A stretch of DNA of 64,000 nt from Neoscytalidium dimidiatum (Eukaryota; Ascomycota; Dothideomycetes; Botryosphaeriales; Botryosphaeriaceae): contig CM074705.1 of assembly GCA_037367355.1 (NCBI GenBank), forward strand, positions 1,426,001-1,490,000. The letters run 5' to 3'. Positions 21,801 through 31,858 of the stretch are shown here, piece after piece (position 1 is the first letter of the stretch; the number at the start of each line of letters is the position of its first letter). Below the pieces are notes generated by a model that worked only from the letters and a program-made list of their open reading frames with translations, did no database searches and was not told where the DNA came from. The translations under genes and the position numbers were made by a program.

Positions 21801-24800
21801 CCACCGTAATTCTAGTCGGCTCTAGAACGGCCGATCCATGAAGCCACAACCGCAAAATGCCTCTCGCGCAGCAGAGTGATGTGTCCCAGCAGACACAGAC
21901 TGCGGACTTTCACGTCATATGGAACCTTCGGGCACATGGTCACCCCCCCTTTACTAAAGAACTGAGTTGGCGACGGTCGGTTATCCGGCACTTGTCATGG
22001 GCATGAACTATCGCGTCCGAACTTGGTCATAAGCCTGCTTCTCCACGGCCAATTCAACACTTAGGGCGGGGACGTAATGCTCTCCTGACTCGGAGGCACA
22101 GCCTCGGTTGCGACAGGCGACCCCATTGTCGAGCTGACGGTGGAGGACCTCCACAAGGGGTCGGGCAGCCAACAATAAGGATGCGCCACGTGAACAGCTA
22201 GGAAAAGGCATGCTGTCCCACCCGCCTTGAGGCAGTCTGGGAAAATCGCCGCGACGCTCACACTCATGCTCAAACACACGGCAGGGGGCTTGGGCTCGGA
22301 CTCGGCCGCACACACCTTCGTCGGCGGACTGAGCAGCCCTCCATCCAATCGATCAGCTTCGATCTGCCAAGTTCGACTAAACCAGGAAGGGCAGTCCGCG
22401 ACGATTTGCTTGCAAAAACTTTGACGCAGCTGGTTAACCCGGAGAAGGAGTCAATGATTCCTGGTGGGGCCAAGCATGAAGAACCTGTTTTTGTGGCTTC
22501 GGCGGTTGCGGCGAGGTCCCGGGCGTCGGAGGCGATCGCGGTTCAAGGCGCCATGTAGGGGCGCTCTCGAAGCAAAACAGTTCGGCAGCAGACATTGAGG
22601 GGACGACCACCAGGCGCAAAAATCCAGAAAGGGTGTATGAAGGATGGAGCAGTCCACGAGGCTATGGCGGCGGTGTCGGGGGATCCGGCCGGGTGGTCAG
22701 AATGGGGTCCTCCGGCTGAGGTGACCAAGAGCGGAATAATACGAGTTATTGCTGGCAATCAAGCGGGGGGCATCGTCTTACACTTGGTGACGTCGTCGTC
22801 CAGCTGTAACGAATGAGCTCGGGAAAAGTGGGTATACGGCCGCTGCGGTGTGAAGATTTGTTGGTGAGGTTATCAGGCTTCATTCGGATTCGGATCTTCG
22901 CCACTTGCTGATCGTCAACACAGCCCGGGCGGCCGACGGGTCGGGGTCGAAGGGAAGCTCCTGGCGGGACCCTGAAGTCTGAATGCTGACCGGTTGCTGG
23001 GAGTAATTTAGACCCTGAGGACCATGAGCGTATGTTCCCCTGGTCAATCGAATGGCTATTGTAGGGATTAGTTTGGACGGACAGGCTTTGGTGCCCTGGA
23101 AGAAAATGATCGAAGGACATGGCGCGCGCCGGAAAAAGGGCAGGTTTCGGTCCGCACGGATGGCTCATCGGCGATCAGATGGATGACCGTTTGCCGGCAC
23201 CATTGACGGGCTTCCACGGCGGCAGTGTCGACTTGGAGGCACTACAATGCTGAGTATAAACTATGGCGCGGCGGGACGAAATGCGGACGCGGGTTCGAGC
23301 AGCGGCAGGGCTGGATGGTGGAAGGCTAGCACGATGGGGCCCGCGTGCGAGCGAGGCCGTGGTGGGTGCACAGCGTGGTGAGCAAGGGAGGAAGAGGCTT
23401 CCACGTGCGCCAGAAAAGGCTAGGCGTGATCGCGATCGGTCGTTTTGGCGGGCCTGAGGGCTCAACGGTTGCGGTGCAGGAGTGAGAGCACACGCTGCCC
23501 TCGACCAGGCAGCGGCTACAGCTGGTGAGCAGGGATCTCGGTCGGGTCTAGCGCGCGCTCTGCGTCGGTCGAGTGTGGCGAATCTCGTCAGGGGCGTGCG
23601 CAGCGACGGTTACCGGGCCTGCCGGGCGTGCGTTTCAGCGCTGGAGACGGGGAGCTGACTGGCGGAGCGAGGAGTGCGCTGGCTGCTGACTGGGAGTGCA
23701 TGACGGGCTGCGAGAAGCGGGCGCGCCCACATAGTTATTGGCGATGTGTGCAGGCAGTCGGGGCTCGTGGGCATCTCGATCCCGGGAGGGCGGCTCAGTG
23801 ACGACAGCGCGCGCGCATCGGAGGGCGGATTGGAGCGTCCTGGACAAGGCACGGCGCAGGGTCTCGCGGCGCTGGGGGCTCGCGGGCAGGCGGCGGTGGT
23901 TGTGGTGGTGGTGAACGATTTGGGGGGGCAGGCATCGCGATTGCGGGCTGAGGGCGGGCAGAGGGTGACGTGGTGGAGATGAGTCCGCGCCGCGAAGTTG
24001 GCAGTGCGGCTGCGCGGCTATGATGCAATTCTGCGAGCCCCCCGCGCCAAGAGGGCCGATGCTGCTCACAGAAGGAGATCTCAGGGCTCGCGCTAGTTCG
24101 GCTCTACCCGGCTGTTAGCAGCGCAGGGGGGCCGCGCTCGCAGGGCTCACCAATCCTGTGGCCCCCCCGGCGCCCCAGGCACCGCAGAGCCTGCACCACC
24201 CGCCAACCACCACCTACCACTGCGCATCAGGCCACTTCCGCCAGCTTGCCCTGCGTCCGCTGCCCGCGAGCCTGAGCCTGAGCCTGAGCAGCATGCACTG
24301 CGCGAGCCCTCCATCCCTCTCACGCCAACGCTGCCGGCCCCCAGCACGCCAACCAGCGCACCAGCATGTCCCATCCCCATCACCACGCGCGCTTCGCTGC
24401 CCGCGCCGCGGAGCCCACCGCTGCCCGAGCAAAGAACGCACGCCGCGCCGTAGCCCATGCCCGCGTCCGTCTGGCCCTGGCCAGGCCGCCGCCCCGGAGC
24501 CCAGGCGCGCAGGTGCGGCGCTGCGAGTGCGACCACTGGCGGCGCTGCTGCCGTCCGCGCGCGCGCATCGCAGCGGCATTGCGGCATCGTCGATGGGGGC
24601 GATGGCCGCAGTGCGCGGCTGCGCCCACTGGCGCTGCGTGCTGGTTGCGGGCGCGTTGAGAATCTCGATGGTGCGGTCTAGAGCCGGCTGCAGCCACACG
24701 TGAGGGCATGCGAGCAGGGCACGGCAGGGCACGGCAGGGCAGAGCAGGGCAGAGCAGGCCCGCGCCGGGCAGCCAGAGCAGCGACCGCGGTGCAGGAGAG

Positions 24801-25316
24801 CGATCGGCGGGGCGCTGTCTGGGCGGCAAGCGAGCTGCAAACCATACAGCGTTGCCCGATCTCCGTGACCCTGGCGCGGCGACTTGAGATCGAGAGGTTC
24901 AACCTGCCCATCGTCACCCTCCGACGCCTGCAATGCCTGCCACACACTGCCTTATACACGACCCTCGCGGTCAGCTCGTTGCCATCCGCATCGGCACGTC
25001 TGTCTGCTACCGCCACCAATACTCCCCTAACAATCGCGCTCCAACGCCTAGCTTCACGCCTCTCACGAGCCGCAAGCACCTCCTCGTGCCCGGCTCCGCT
25101 TCACTACCTCCTCAATTTTTTTCCCCAGCCGCCGTGCGTTTCCGCACGCGCGATCGAGCCAACAGTTGCCGACTCGAGCCTCATCCACAGATCTCCACTG
25201 CACCCTGCATCTCCACCGATGGACGATCCGGGATCTCACTGAGCATCCCCCTCGACACCTGACGTCGGTCTGATATCTTCACGCTGCCCGCACCCAGAGG
25301 GCCCGGTCGCGCTGCC
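18896..25316. other. 6.4-kb gap without a supportable gene, GC-rich toward frq
   Basis: About 19.1-22 kb has normal composition and only short frames. From about 22 kb the DNA becomes very GC-rich, with tandem GGCAGGGCA/GAGCAGGGCA units at 24714-24758. Open frames here are long on several strands at once, as expected from high GC rather than coding. The last ~2-3 kb probably carries the promoter and long leader of frq. GATC-containing palindromes at 23428-23438 and 25219-25229 are weak candidates for White-Collar-type GATA sites. Confidence 0.45.
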
Positions 25317-28300
25317 ATGTCCGAACACCAGCAGAGAGGTCCCTCACAGGGTTCCCATCCTCGAAGACCACCTGCTCACAAGTCCGTCTCTCTGCTACAC
25401 TCTCCCGGAAAGCGTAACCATGGCGAAGACCCGGTTGAGTTGCAGCTTTCTCGCACCTCCTCCAATGTGCCCTCGAGCGACCGGGCAAATCCTCCTTCGC
25501 CCGGTTCGTCCAAGCCGGGTACGAAAAAGGAAAGCTCGGGCGAAGTGAGCGATGCCGGGAAGTGGTTCGAGACCTCGAACAACAACATCTCGCAGCACAG
25601 TACCTCCTTCGTCGACAGTAAGCATGGCCCCGATCTGGAGACCTGTTCAGCGTTAACCGCCGCAGATGATCCGCCATTCTTCTTCCGCAATTCCTCTTCG
25701 TCGACCTCGCCCGACTTGCGCAACCCTACCCAAATGCAAATGCAACCGCAGACCTCTATACCCCATCGTCCCGCCGCCATGATGAACCTACGCACCGATG
25801 GCAGCAGTACCGAGGATTTCCGCAGCGTCATTGACGACTTGACCATTGAGAACAAGAAGCTGAAGAAGAAGCTGAAGAAGTACGAGAAGATTCATGACGC
25901 TCACTTACAGGATGAAAAGCTATTTGAGGTCCGAGTGCACGGACTCCCACCGCACAAGAAGCGGGAATTGGAAGAGACATTGAGAAAGTTTGCCATGGAC
26001 CTCGATGACGGCACGGTGAGCGAGCCTACCGGTGGCCTGGACCGACCTGCTCTCAACCCTCAACGCACTCTCTCGTCGTACACGTCCACCCAATTCGGCG
26101 ACTCGGCCTACCACTCCATGTCAGCCTCCGGCCAGAACTCAAACGCTGCTTCGGGAGGCAACGGCAATGGTAACGGGAATGGTCATGGCCATAGCCAGCC
26201 AGAGAGCAAGCATTCTAAACCAAACTCTTCCCACTACCGACGCCAGCAGGACAGCATACAGTCATACTTGCAGGACATTCCTCCGGGCTTAATGCCAAAG
26301 ACTATTGCCATGACTGAAACAGCGAAGAAGAAGCTGGTCGTCAGACGCATGGAACAGATATTCGCAGGTAAGGGTGCGGGCACTGGGGGGCATCAGCAAC
26401 CTATGCAGCAGCAAGCGGTTGCGCAGTCTGCCGCAGAGGCGGATCGTGCGGAAATCGAGCAGAACACCGGCCAGGAAGCCCGTAAGGAAGGTTTGCGTGA
26501 AGCACGCATCATGAGAAGCAAGAATGAGCGCCGGCTTGACCCAGGCAGAGAAGCCGACGATGGCGACGGTGGTGTGAAGAAAATTGTCGATCGTGTTTCG
26601 GATCGTGACTTTGCCGACTCGCCAGGCCGCCGTTCACCTGATCAACGACCCACTCGTCCTCTTGACCTCGATCCGCAACGAGCCCAGGTCCCGACGGAAA
26701 ACTTAAACTACATTCGCCATCTCGGTTTCTCGCCTCCAGACCCAGACATACCTCCAGTCGACGGTCACGGATGGATTTACCTCAATCTCCTGGTCAACAT
26801 GGCCCAGTTACATACAATCAATGTCACTACAGAGTTTGTCAAGAAGGCACTCCAGGATTATAGCTCCAAATTGGAGCTATCTCATGATGGGCGCAAGGTT
26901 CGATGGAAGGGTGGTCAAGATACTTCGCTGAACAGCAGTGATAGCTCGCCTGAGCACGAGCTGGAATTACTCAAGTCCAACGTCAAGAAGATTGGTAAGA
27001 AGAGACGAAAGCTCGGCCCAAGCAGCACCAACACCTCGAGTGAGACGACCGGCCAGTCCTCGGAACAAGTGCGCAGCAATCCCCTGGCATACACGCCTCT
27101 CTTCTATCACAAGGAATCTACCGATGAATTTGACTCTGTGGAACAGAACTCGGAGGAGGAGCAGTCACCGTTCCCAGCTCAAGCCACCGGTAACACTTCA
27201 TCCGGATTTGCCAGTTCTGGAGTGCGGACCTCGTCAACAAAGCGGAAGCGTGACGATGGCCCGATCATTTTCTACAACAAAGCCAAGTTTTGCACTGACC
27301 TGAGCGGCGACCGGAGCGCACAAGGTTCCCGCGGACACAACAATTACAACAGTTATACCGACATGCCATTGGGAGCCACACCGGAAAAGGAACGCAAAAG
27401 CACCGGTCTTACCGATGACGAACGTCGTGGTCCCTTGACGAGAGCCGCACTCCAGGAAATGGATGTTGATATGGAGCCGCCCAGTTCTAGTGATGTGGAA
27501 CTGGAGTTCACAGGAGCTTTCTCGCCACCGCAAAAAGGAGCATCTTTGCCCACGGCCAGTTTTGATTTCGAAGTATCTGGCATCGGTGGTGTTGTGCCTG
27601 AAGATAACTTCGCCATCGAAGTTGAGTGCCGGCAAGTCAGAAGTGAGAGTGCTTTAGTGAGAAACTTCGCGTCTCATGCACCTCGGTCAATCAGTTATCC
27701 AAGAAAGATCATGAGCGCTCTGCAGGCGCGGGACGAGGACGGCGGCGGCGGCGACGACGACGACAACGACGACGACAGCCACAGAGTTCAGTCGCAGCTC
27801 GCGCGTCGTCGGGATCCAATCTTCAACGGCGAAATCATCAAGGCGCAGCAGAAGCGTCTTCCCCCCTCGATGTTACCACCACCGCTGCTGCTGCCGTTCG
27901 ATTCATCTTCTGGAGACGCTGACACAGACATGAGCGACGTTTCGGAAATGGATGATGAGTTCGAAGACTCCGAGGAACCACCGACAGCTGCTCCTCGATT
28001 GGTTGTGATGGAGTCTCCTGACGACTCAAATTCGGAAGAGGAGGACGAATATGGCGAGGACGGAGAGGAGGATGGCTCAGTTGATTTTCTTGCGCAAGCG
28101 CGCGAGCTTGACCCGGAAAGCATCCGTGCCAGAGAACGCGAATACGATGCTAATATGGCGGACAGACTTGCTGAGGAGATACCAGCAGGATCTTCAGCGG
28201 CCACTGCCGGCGGAGGAAGCGGATTCAACAGTCCCATCTCTACGAAAGATGACGGAGATGAAACGGGTACAGACAAGAGACCCAGCAGCCGGGGCAGCCA

Positions 28301-28385
28301 GACTCTTTACAAAAGCACGAGCATGAAGAGAGCAAGAACTAGTGACAGTATGATTGTGCATGGGAAGGTGCCAAGGACCGATTAA
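25317..28385 (+). CDS. frq: Circadian clock protein FREQUENCY
   Basis: A single 1022-residue ORF without introns; Neurospora FRQ is 989. Matching landmarks in order: Asp-Pro-Pro-Phe before a Ser-rich stretch (118-130); the coiled coil VIDDLTIENKKLKKKLKKYE (171-190) used for dimerisation, followed by KLFEVRVHGLPPHKKRELE (201-219); the casein-kinase-binding segment around YLQDIPPGL...KKKLVVRRMEQIF (317-349); DQRPTRPLDLDPQRAQVP and NYIRHLG (442-470); GWIYLNLLVNMAQLH; a basic nuclear-localisation patch KKIGKKRRK (557-565); and IIFYNKAKFCTDLSGD (650-665), matching the FRH-binding region. The C-terminus is acidic with poly-Gly/Asp. FRQ with FRH and CK1 represses the White Collar complex, and its progressive phosphorylation times the circadian cycle. 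The Ser/Pro-rich N-terminus holds later in-frame Met codons (140, 155), so a shorter isoform from an internal start is possible. Confidence 0.95.
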   Translation: MSEHQQRGPSQGSHPRRPPAHKSVSLLHSPGKRNHGEDPVELQLSRTSSNVPSSDRANPPSPGSSKPGTKKESSGEVSDAGKWFETSNNNISQHSTSFVDSKHGPDLETCSALTAADDPPFFFRNSSSSTSPDLRNPTQMQMQPQTSIPHRPAAMMNLRTDGSSTEDFRSVIDDLTIENKKLKKKLKKYEKIHDAHLQDEKLFEVRVHGLPPHKKRELEETLRKFAMDLDDGTVSEPTGGLDRPALNPQRTLSSYTSTQFGDSAYHSMSASGQNSNAASGGNGNGNGNGHGHSQPESKHSKPNSSHYRRQQDSIQSYLQDIPPGLMPKTIAMTETAKKKLVVRRMEQIFAGKGAGTGGHQQPMQQQAVAQSAAEADRAEIEQNTGQEARKEGLREARIMRSKNERRLDPGREADDGDGGVKKIVDRVSDRDFADSPGRRSPDQRPTRPLDLDPQRAQVPTENLNYIRHLGFSPPDPDIPPVDGHGWIYLNLLVNMAQLHTINVTTEFVKKALQDYSSKLELSHDGRKVRWKGGQDTSLNSSDSSPEHELELLKSNVKKIGKKRRKLGPSSTNTSSETTGQSSEQVRSNPLAYTPLFYHKESTDEFDSVEQNSEEEQSPFPAQATGNTSSGFASSGVRTSSTKRKRDDGPIIFYNKAKFCTDLSGDRSAQGSRGHNNYNSYTDMPLGATPEKERKSTGLTDDERRGPLTRAALQEMDVDMEPPSSSDVELEFTGAFSPPQKGASLPTASFDFEVSGIGGVVPEDNFAIEVECRQVRSESALVRNFASHAPRSISYPRKIMSALQARDEDGGGGDDDDNDDDSHRVQSQLARRRDPIFNGEIIKAQQKRLPPSMLPPPLLLPFDSSSGDADTDMSDVSEMDDEFEDSEEPPTAAPRLVVMESPDDSNSEEEDEYGEDGEEDGSVDFLAQARELDPESIRAREREYDANMADRLAEEIPAGSSAATAGGGSGFNSPISTKDDGDETGTDKRPSSRGSQTLYKSTSMKRARTSDSMIVHGKVPRTD

Positions 28386-29598
28386 GCGTGTTTATTGATG
28401 TGTTATCTAGCGTGTGAAGGGAAGGTTAAAATCGGTGTTAGGGATGGTATTGTTTTCTGCCATCGAAGCGTTGATTGGGTTTCCCAACGGATGACTGAGC
28501 GAAAAATGCGGGCTTCTACTTTTTCTTCTTTTATTTTTTTTTTGGCACCGTTCATCTTGCGGGATCATTTGGCGAATGCGGCGGGGGCAGAATCAACCAG
28601 GTATGGCGCTCCAGCCCGGTTTGGTTTCCACTTGGTTGATACAAGCTTGAAGGATATCAAGACATTGCAGGTTTGCATGCACGCACAGCACGGGTTGCAG
28701 GGTTTGGCAGGTACGGAATTTGTGTTTGTGGAGATACCCAGTCGTCTTTGGATTTACTGTTTCGCCGAGGCCGTTTGGTGTTTACACTTCTCTTCTTACT
28801 CATTGGTTAATGAACGGCTGTACAGTAGGCTTAACGAACCAATGGAGCATTTGACCTAAGCGTACTGTGTATATCGCATGCGGCAAGCCTTAATAGGGTG
28901 GGCCCAGTAGATAGACGAGACCGTCCGCGCTAAGAAGCTTAAGTGCAGGGTGAGGAGAAACCTCCGGCGTTTGTACGGTCATGCATGGCGGGGGGTGTCG
29001 AGACCCTGGTTCTGGTGTTTTGTGTGTACAGGCGTCTGGGTTTTGCCACCGGCTCGTCAGCTGCCGAAGTTTTCCTGATGGACATCGAACCCTGCGAACA
29101 ATCGAGACCGAGCATTGCCAGGGCGGCGAGGCTGATTATGGAAATGGGTATTTGTCAGGAAGATTCTGGGAGGCGGCACGCGGCATGCGGCACGGTGGTG
29201 GCGATCACCACGGAACAGGACGAGGGAGCCGCGATCCACGGAACCGAAGGCAGGGATGGCACGTGATGTGACCAAACGAAGCCCAAGCCTCCTCCGCAGA
29301 TCCGTGAAACGGCTCGCACTCAACCTACGACAGCCGAACGAGCTAACAATCTCCTCATTTCCCTTGCGCGCTCCAGACCACCACATCCACCACCGCTCTG
29401 CCACCAGCTCTCCACCACACCACGCCTACGCAGACCGTTCTCGTCGCTCCTCACCATCTCCGCCTTGGGCACGTCGCCTTGTTGATCCGTACAACCGCCG
29501 CCAAGCCATCTTCTACCGTCTTCGCCACCCAGGCCACCTCACCACTTTTCTCCCCTTGAAACCCCCTTTCTAGTCGACAACCGTGGCCGTCATCAGCT
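28386..29598. other. frq 3' region and antizyme leader
   Basis: No gene. T-rich runs at about 28515-28545 fit a frq 3' UTR. From about 29330 the DNA is C/T-rich, typical of a fungal 5' leader for the antizyme gene. Confidence 0.5.
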
Positions 29599-30555
29599 AT
29601 GGCGAAAAGAACCAGTACATCATCTAGTAGTAGTAGTAATTGGACCGCCATGAAGGCCAGCTGCTACGCTGTGGACGCTGCCTCCATGACGCTCCAGGGC
29701 TTCCACTACTCCACTACCCCGGGCGCCGGGGTCGAGTGGCGTTCCTGAGGTCAGCTCGGTACGTGCATGAATTGATGCCGTCGGCTGGACTAGCCAGCGA
29801 ATGGAATATATTCTGATAGCCGCACGCAGGGAATGCCATCACCTCCGCAAAGTCCCCCCCTCGCCGCCTATGCCGTCAGCAGTGACGAGCTGAGCACGCC
29901 GCCGACGAACAAGCGTCGTGCTGGCGCCGCGGCGCGCAGAGGGGGGGCTGCATGCACCATCGCGGAAGAGTGTGAGAGACTCTTCTGTGAGACACTGCGG
30001 ACCGTTTTCCTTGGTGAGGGGAATATGGCTCGTCAGGACTCGCTTGCGATGGGCGTGTACAACATCAACAACCACGACGGATACGCCAACGATGATCCGG
30101 ACGCGAAGAGGATCGACGGCTCCTACGACAGCGGCATCGGCCTGCCGTCACCGCCGTCCGCCCCGGCCGTCACCGGTGACTACGGCTTCCCGCAGCGCGG
30201 CCGCGGCGCCGTGAGCCAGTGGATCGAGGTTTGGGATTACGTAGGCGGGGCGCGCTTCCGCGGCTTCGTGGCCGGCGAGGGCGACAGCAAGGCCATGTTC
30301 GTCTTCTTCGACTCGGAGGCCACCGTGCGCGACCTCAAGCCAGGCCTGATGGCGCTGATGGAGCTGTGCAGCATCGACGAGTTCGATTGCACGCGCCTCA
30401 TTGTGTGCCTCGACCGCAACGCGCCCGAAGAGGACATGAAGGGGCTCATGAAGGACCTTGGCTGGATCGGCTTCGAGCCCATCACGCTGGCCGAGTGGGC
30501 TGAAAAACCGCCCATCGTCAGCGACTCGTGGGTTTTCTTGGGTATGGAGGTTTGA
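29599..30555 (+). CDS. Ornithine decarboxylase antizyme (+1 frameshift, one intron)
   Basis: A 49-codon ORF1 starts at ATG 29599 and ends ...GVEWRS at TCC 29743-29745, followed by TGA. Skipping T29746 puts translation in the +1 frame (GAG GTC AGC TCG). A 71-bp intron (29759-29829; GTACGT donor, CTGAT branch point, CACGCAG acceptor) then joins in frame to the main ORF (29830-30555). Total 294 residues from join(29599..29745,29747..29758,29830..30555). The C-terminal half has the antizyme fold signature: WIEVWDYVGGARFRGFVAGE, KAMFVFFDSEATVRDLKPGL, DCTRLIVCLDRNAPEEDM and LGWIGFEPITLAEW. Antizyme binds ornithine decarboxylase monomers, sends them to the proteasome and blocks polyamine uptake. Polyamines raise frameshifting, closing the feedback loop. 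Starting at 29833 instead would drop ORF1 and the regulation. Confidence 0.9.
29743..29748 (+). promoter_or_regulatory. Programmed +1 frameshift site UCC-UGA
   Basis: The last sense codon of ORF1, UCC, is followed by UGA, the same hexamer used by many antizyme mRNAs. Reading UCC and then GAG instead of UGA opens the main frame. The intron begins 11 bases after the stop, so any stimulatory element 3' of the shift site in the mRNA lies in the next exon. Confidence 0.85.
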
Positions 30556-31858
30556 GAGGCTGTGAAATTACACTCTTTCCTTGGCGTTGGTTCCGGGTTT
30601 GACTAGTCTTTCATTGCTCTCCAGCTTTTCTTCTGCTACCTCGCGCTGCATACTCGGAACCTCTTCCTTCATCGACTTTTTGCATTCGTCACCCTTCTTT
30701 TTTTCCCTTTGTACTGGCATCCTGTACTCTGAGTCTTGCGAGCATCTGATCTTTAGTGCATTCGCGCGTTCGGGTTTGGCTGGTACATGAATCCTGGGAG
30801 GGTAATTGGTGAAAAGAGCTGTAAAAAGCTTTCGATCCATTGGTGTTTGTGTGTTTCAATTGCTTGTGTTTGTTCGAGTTGGTTAATCTTCTCTCTGGTC
30901 TTTTTATGGTGAGGTCGTTCTGTGATTCGGAAGGGAAGTTTCGGCGCCCTTGTCCAGATATACTTTCAAGTGCGCGGCCAATCAGTAGGCACAGCTATGT
31001 TTATCCATTTGAGTTTCTATCGTAATGGTCTCTACCAATGCCTTTGTGAATCGAGGCTATGTTTGGGACAATCCCAATGATTGTTATGCCCGAGCATAAT
31101 TGCGACGGAGCTTGGTTGTAGTTCTTTGAGAAGTGGCACTTGCGACGACGTGAGGAAATGAGAAAAGCAGCGAATCGAGTTGCCCAAACTGGATCACATG
31201 AATCACAAAACTCTAAAACGGTATGCAAGCTGCGTCAATCGAGGCATCGGATTGGTTCCAGCGTCTAGTTCGGTTGCTTCCGAGCACCCCGTCGTTCGAA
31301 CAGTTTTTCCGATGCATGTTCCGCGTTGCTGCGGGCGGATGAACCGCTGCAGACGAGAGAGAGATAGAGAGATAGAGCTCCGACCAAGCCCGCCGAGAAT
31401 CTCTCTCTTTCTCTCGCCCTCTAATTGCCTGCAGCTTCACTCAGCGTCCGCCACAACAAACCTCGCAGGCAGGCAGACGACGAGCTTTCCCTCTCAGCGG
31501 CGTCGTTCGAGGCCGACGTCCCTCCAACTGCAGCGCAACACAGCCCCTCCAAACGGCGGCCACCTCCATCAACCCGCCACACCCATCGCGCGTACATCTC
31601 TCCTGCTCCACCGCGCAGAAAGCCCCTCCCATTGACGAACGCGCCACGCATCTCTCTCTCACGACCGCATGCCAACCTCGCCGCACCCGTCGACGACGCC
31701 TCCACCACCGTAGCGCGACGACGCAAGCTCGCTCGCCGCACCCCTGCCCCCCACACCCACACAAACGAAACGCACGAGACACACGCACAGACAAACACAC
31801 ACGCACGCACGCGTGGAGATAAGCAAGAAGGAAAGAAAAGGAGCGGCAGAAAGGAACA
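30556..31858. other. Intergenic; CT-rich leader before the helicase
   Basis: No gene. GAGA/CTCT-rich tracts at about 31352-31420 and (ACAC/GCAC)n-like sequence at about 31755-31812 precede the helicase start codon and look like leader and promoter. Confidence 0.5.

Noticed and set aside
24147..24945. Long overlapping frames on both strands in GC-rich DNA
   Set aside because: High GC removes stop codons in all frames; the translations are low-complexity Ala/Arg/Pro without domains.
28395..28859. 154-codon frame just after frq
   Set aside because: It lies in T-rich probable 3' UTR, with no domain and poor composition.
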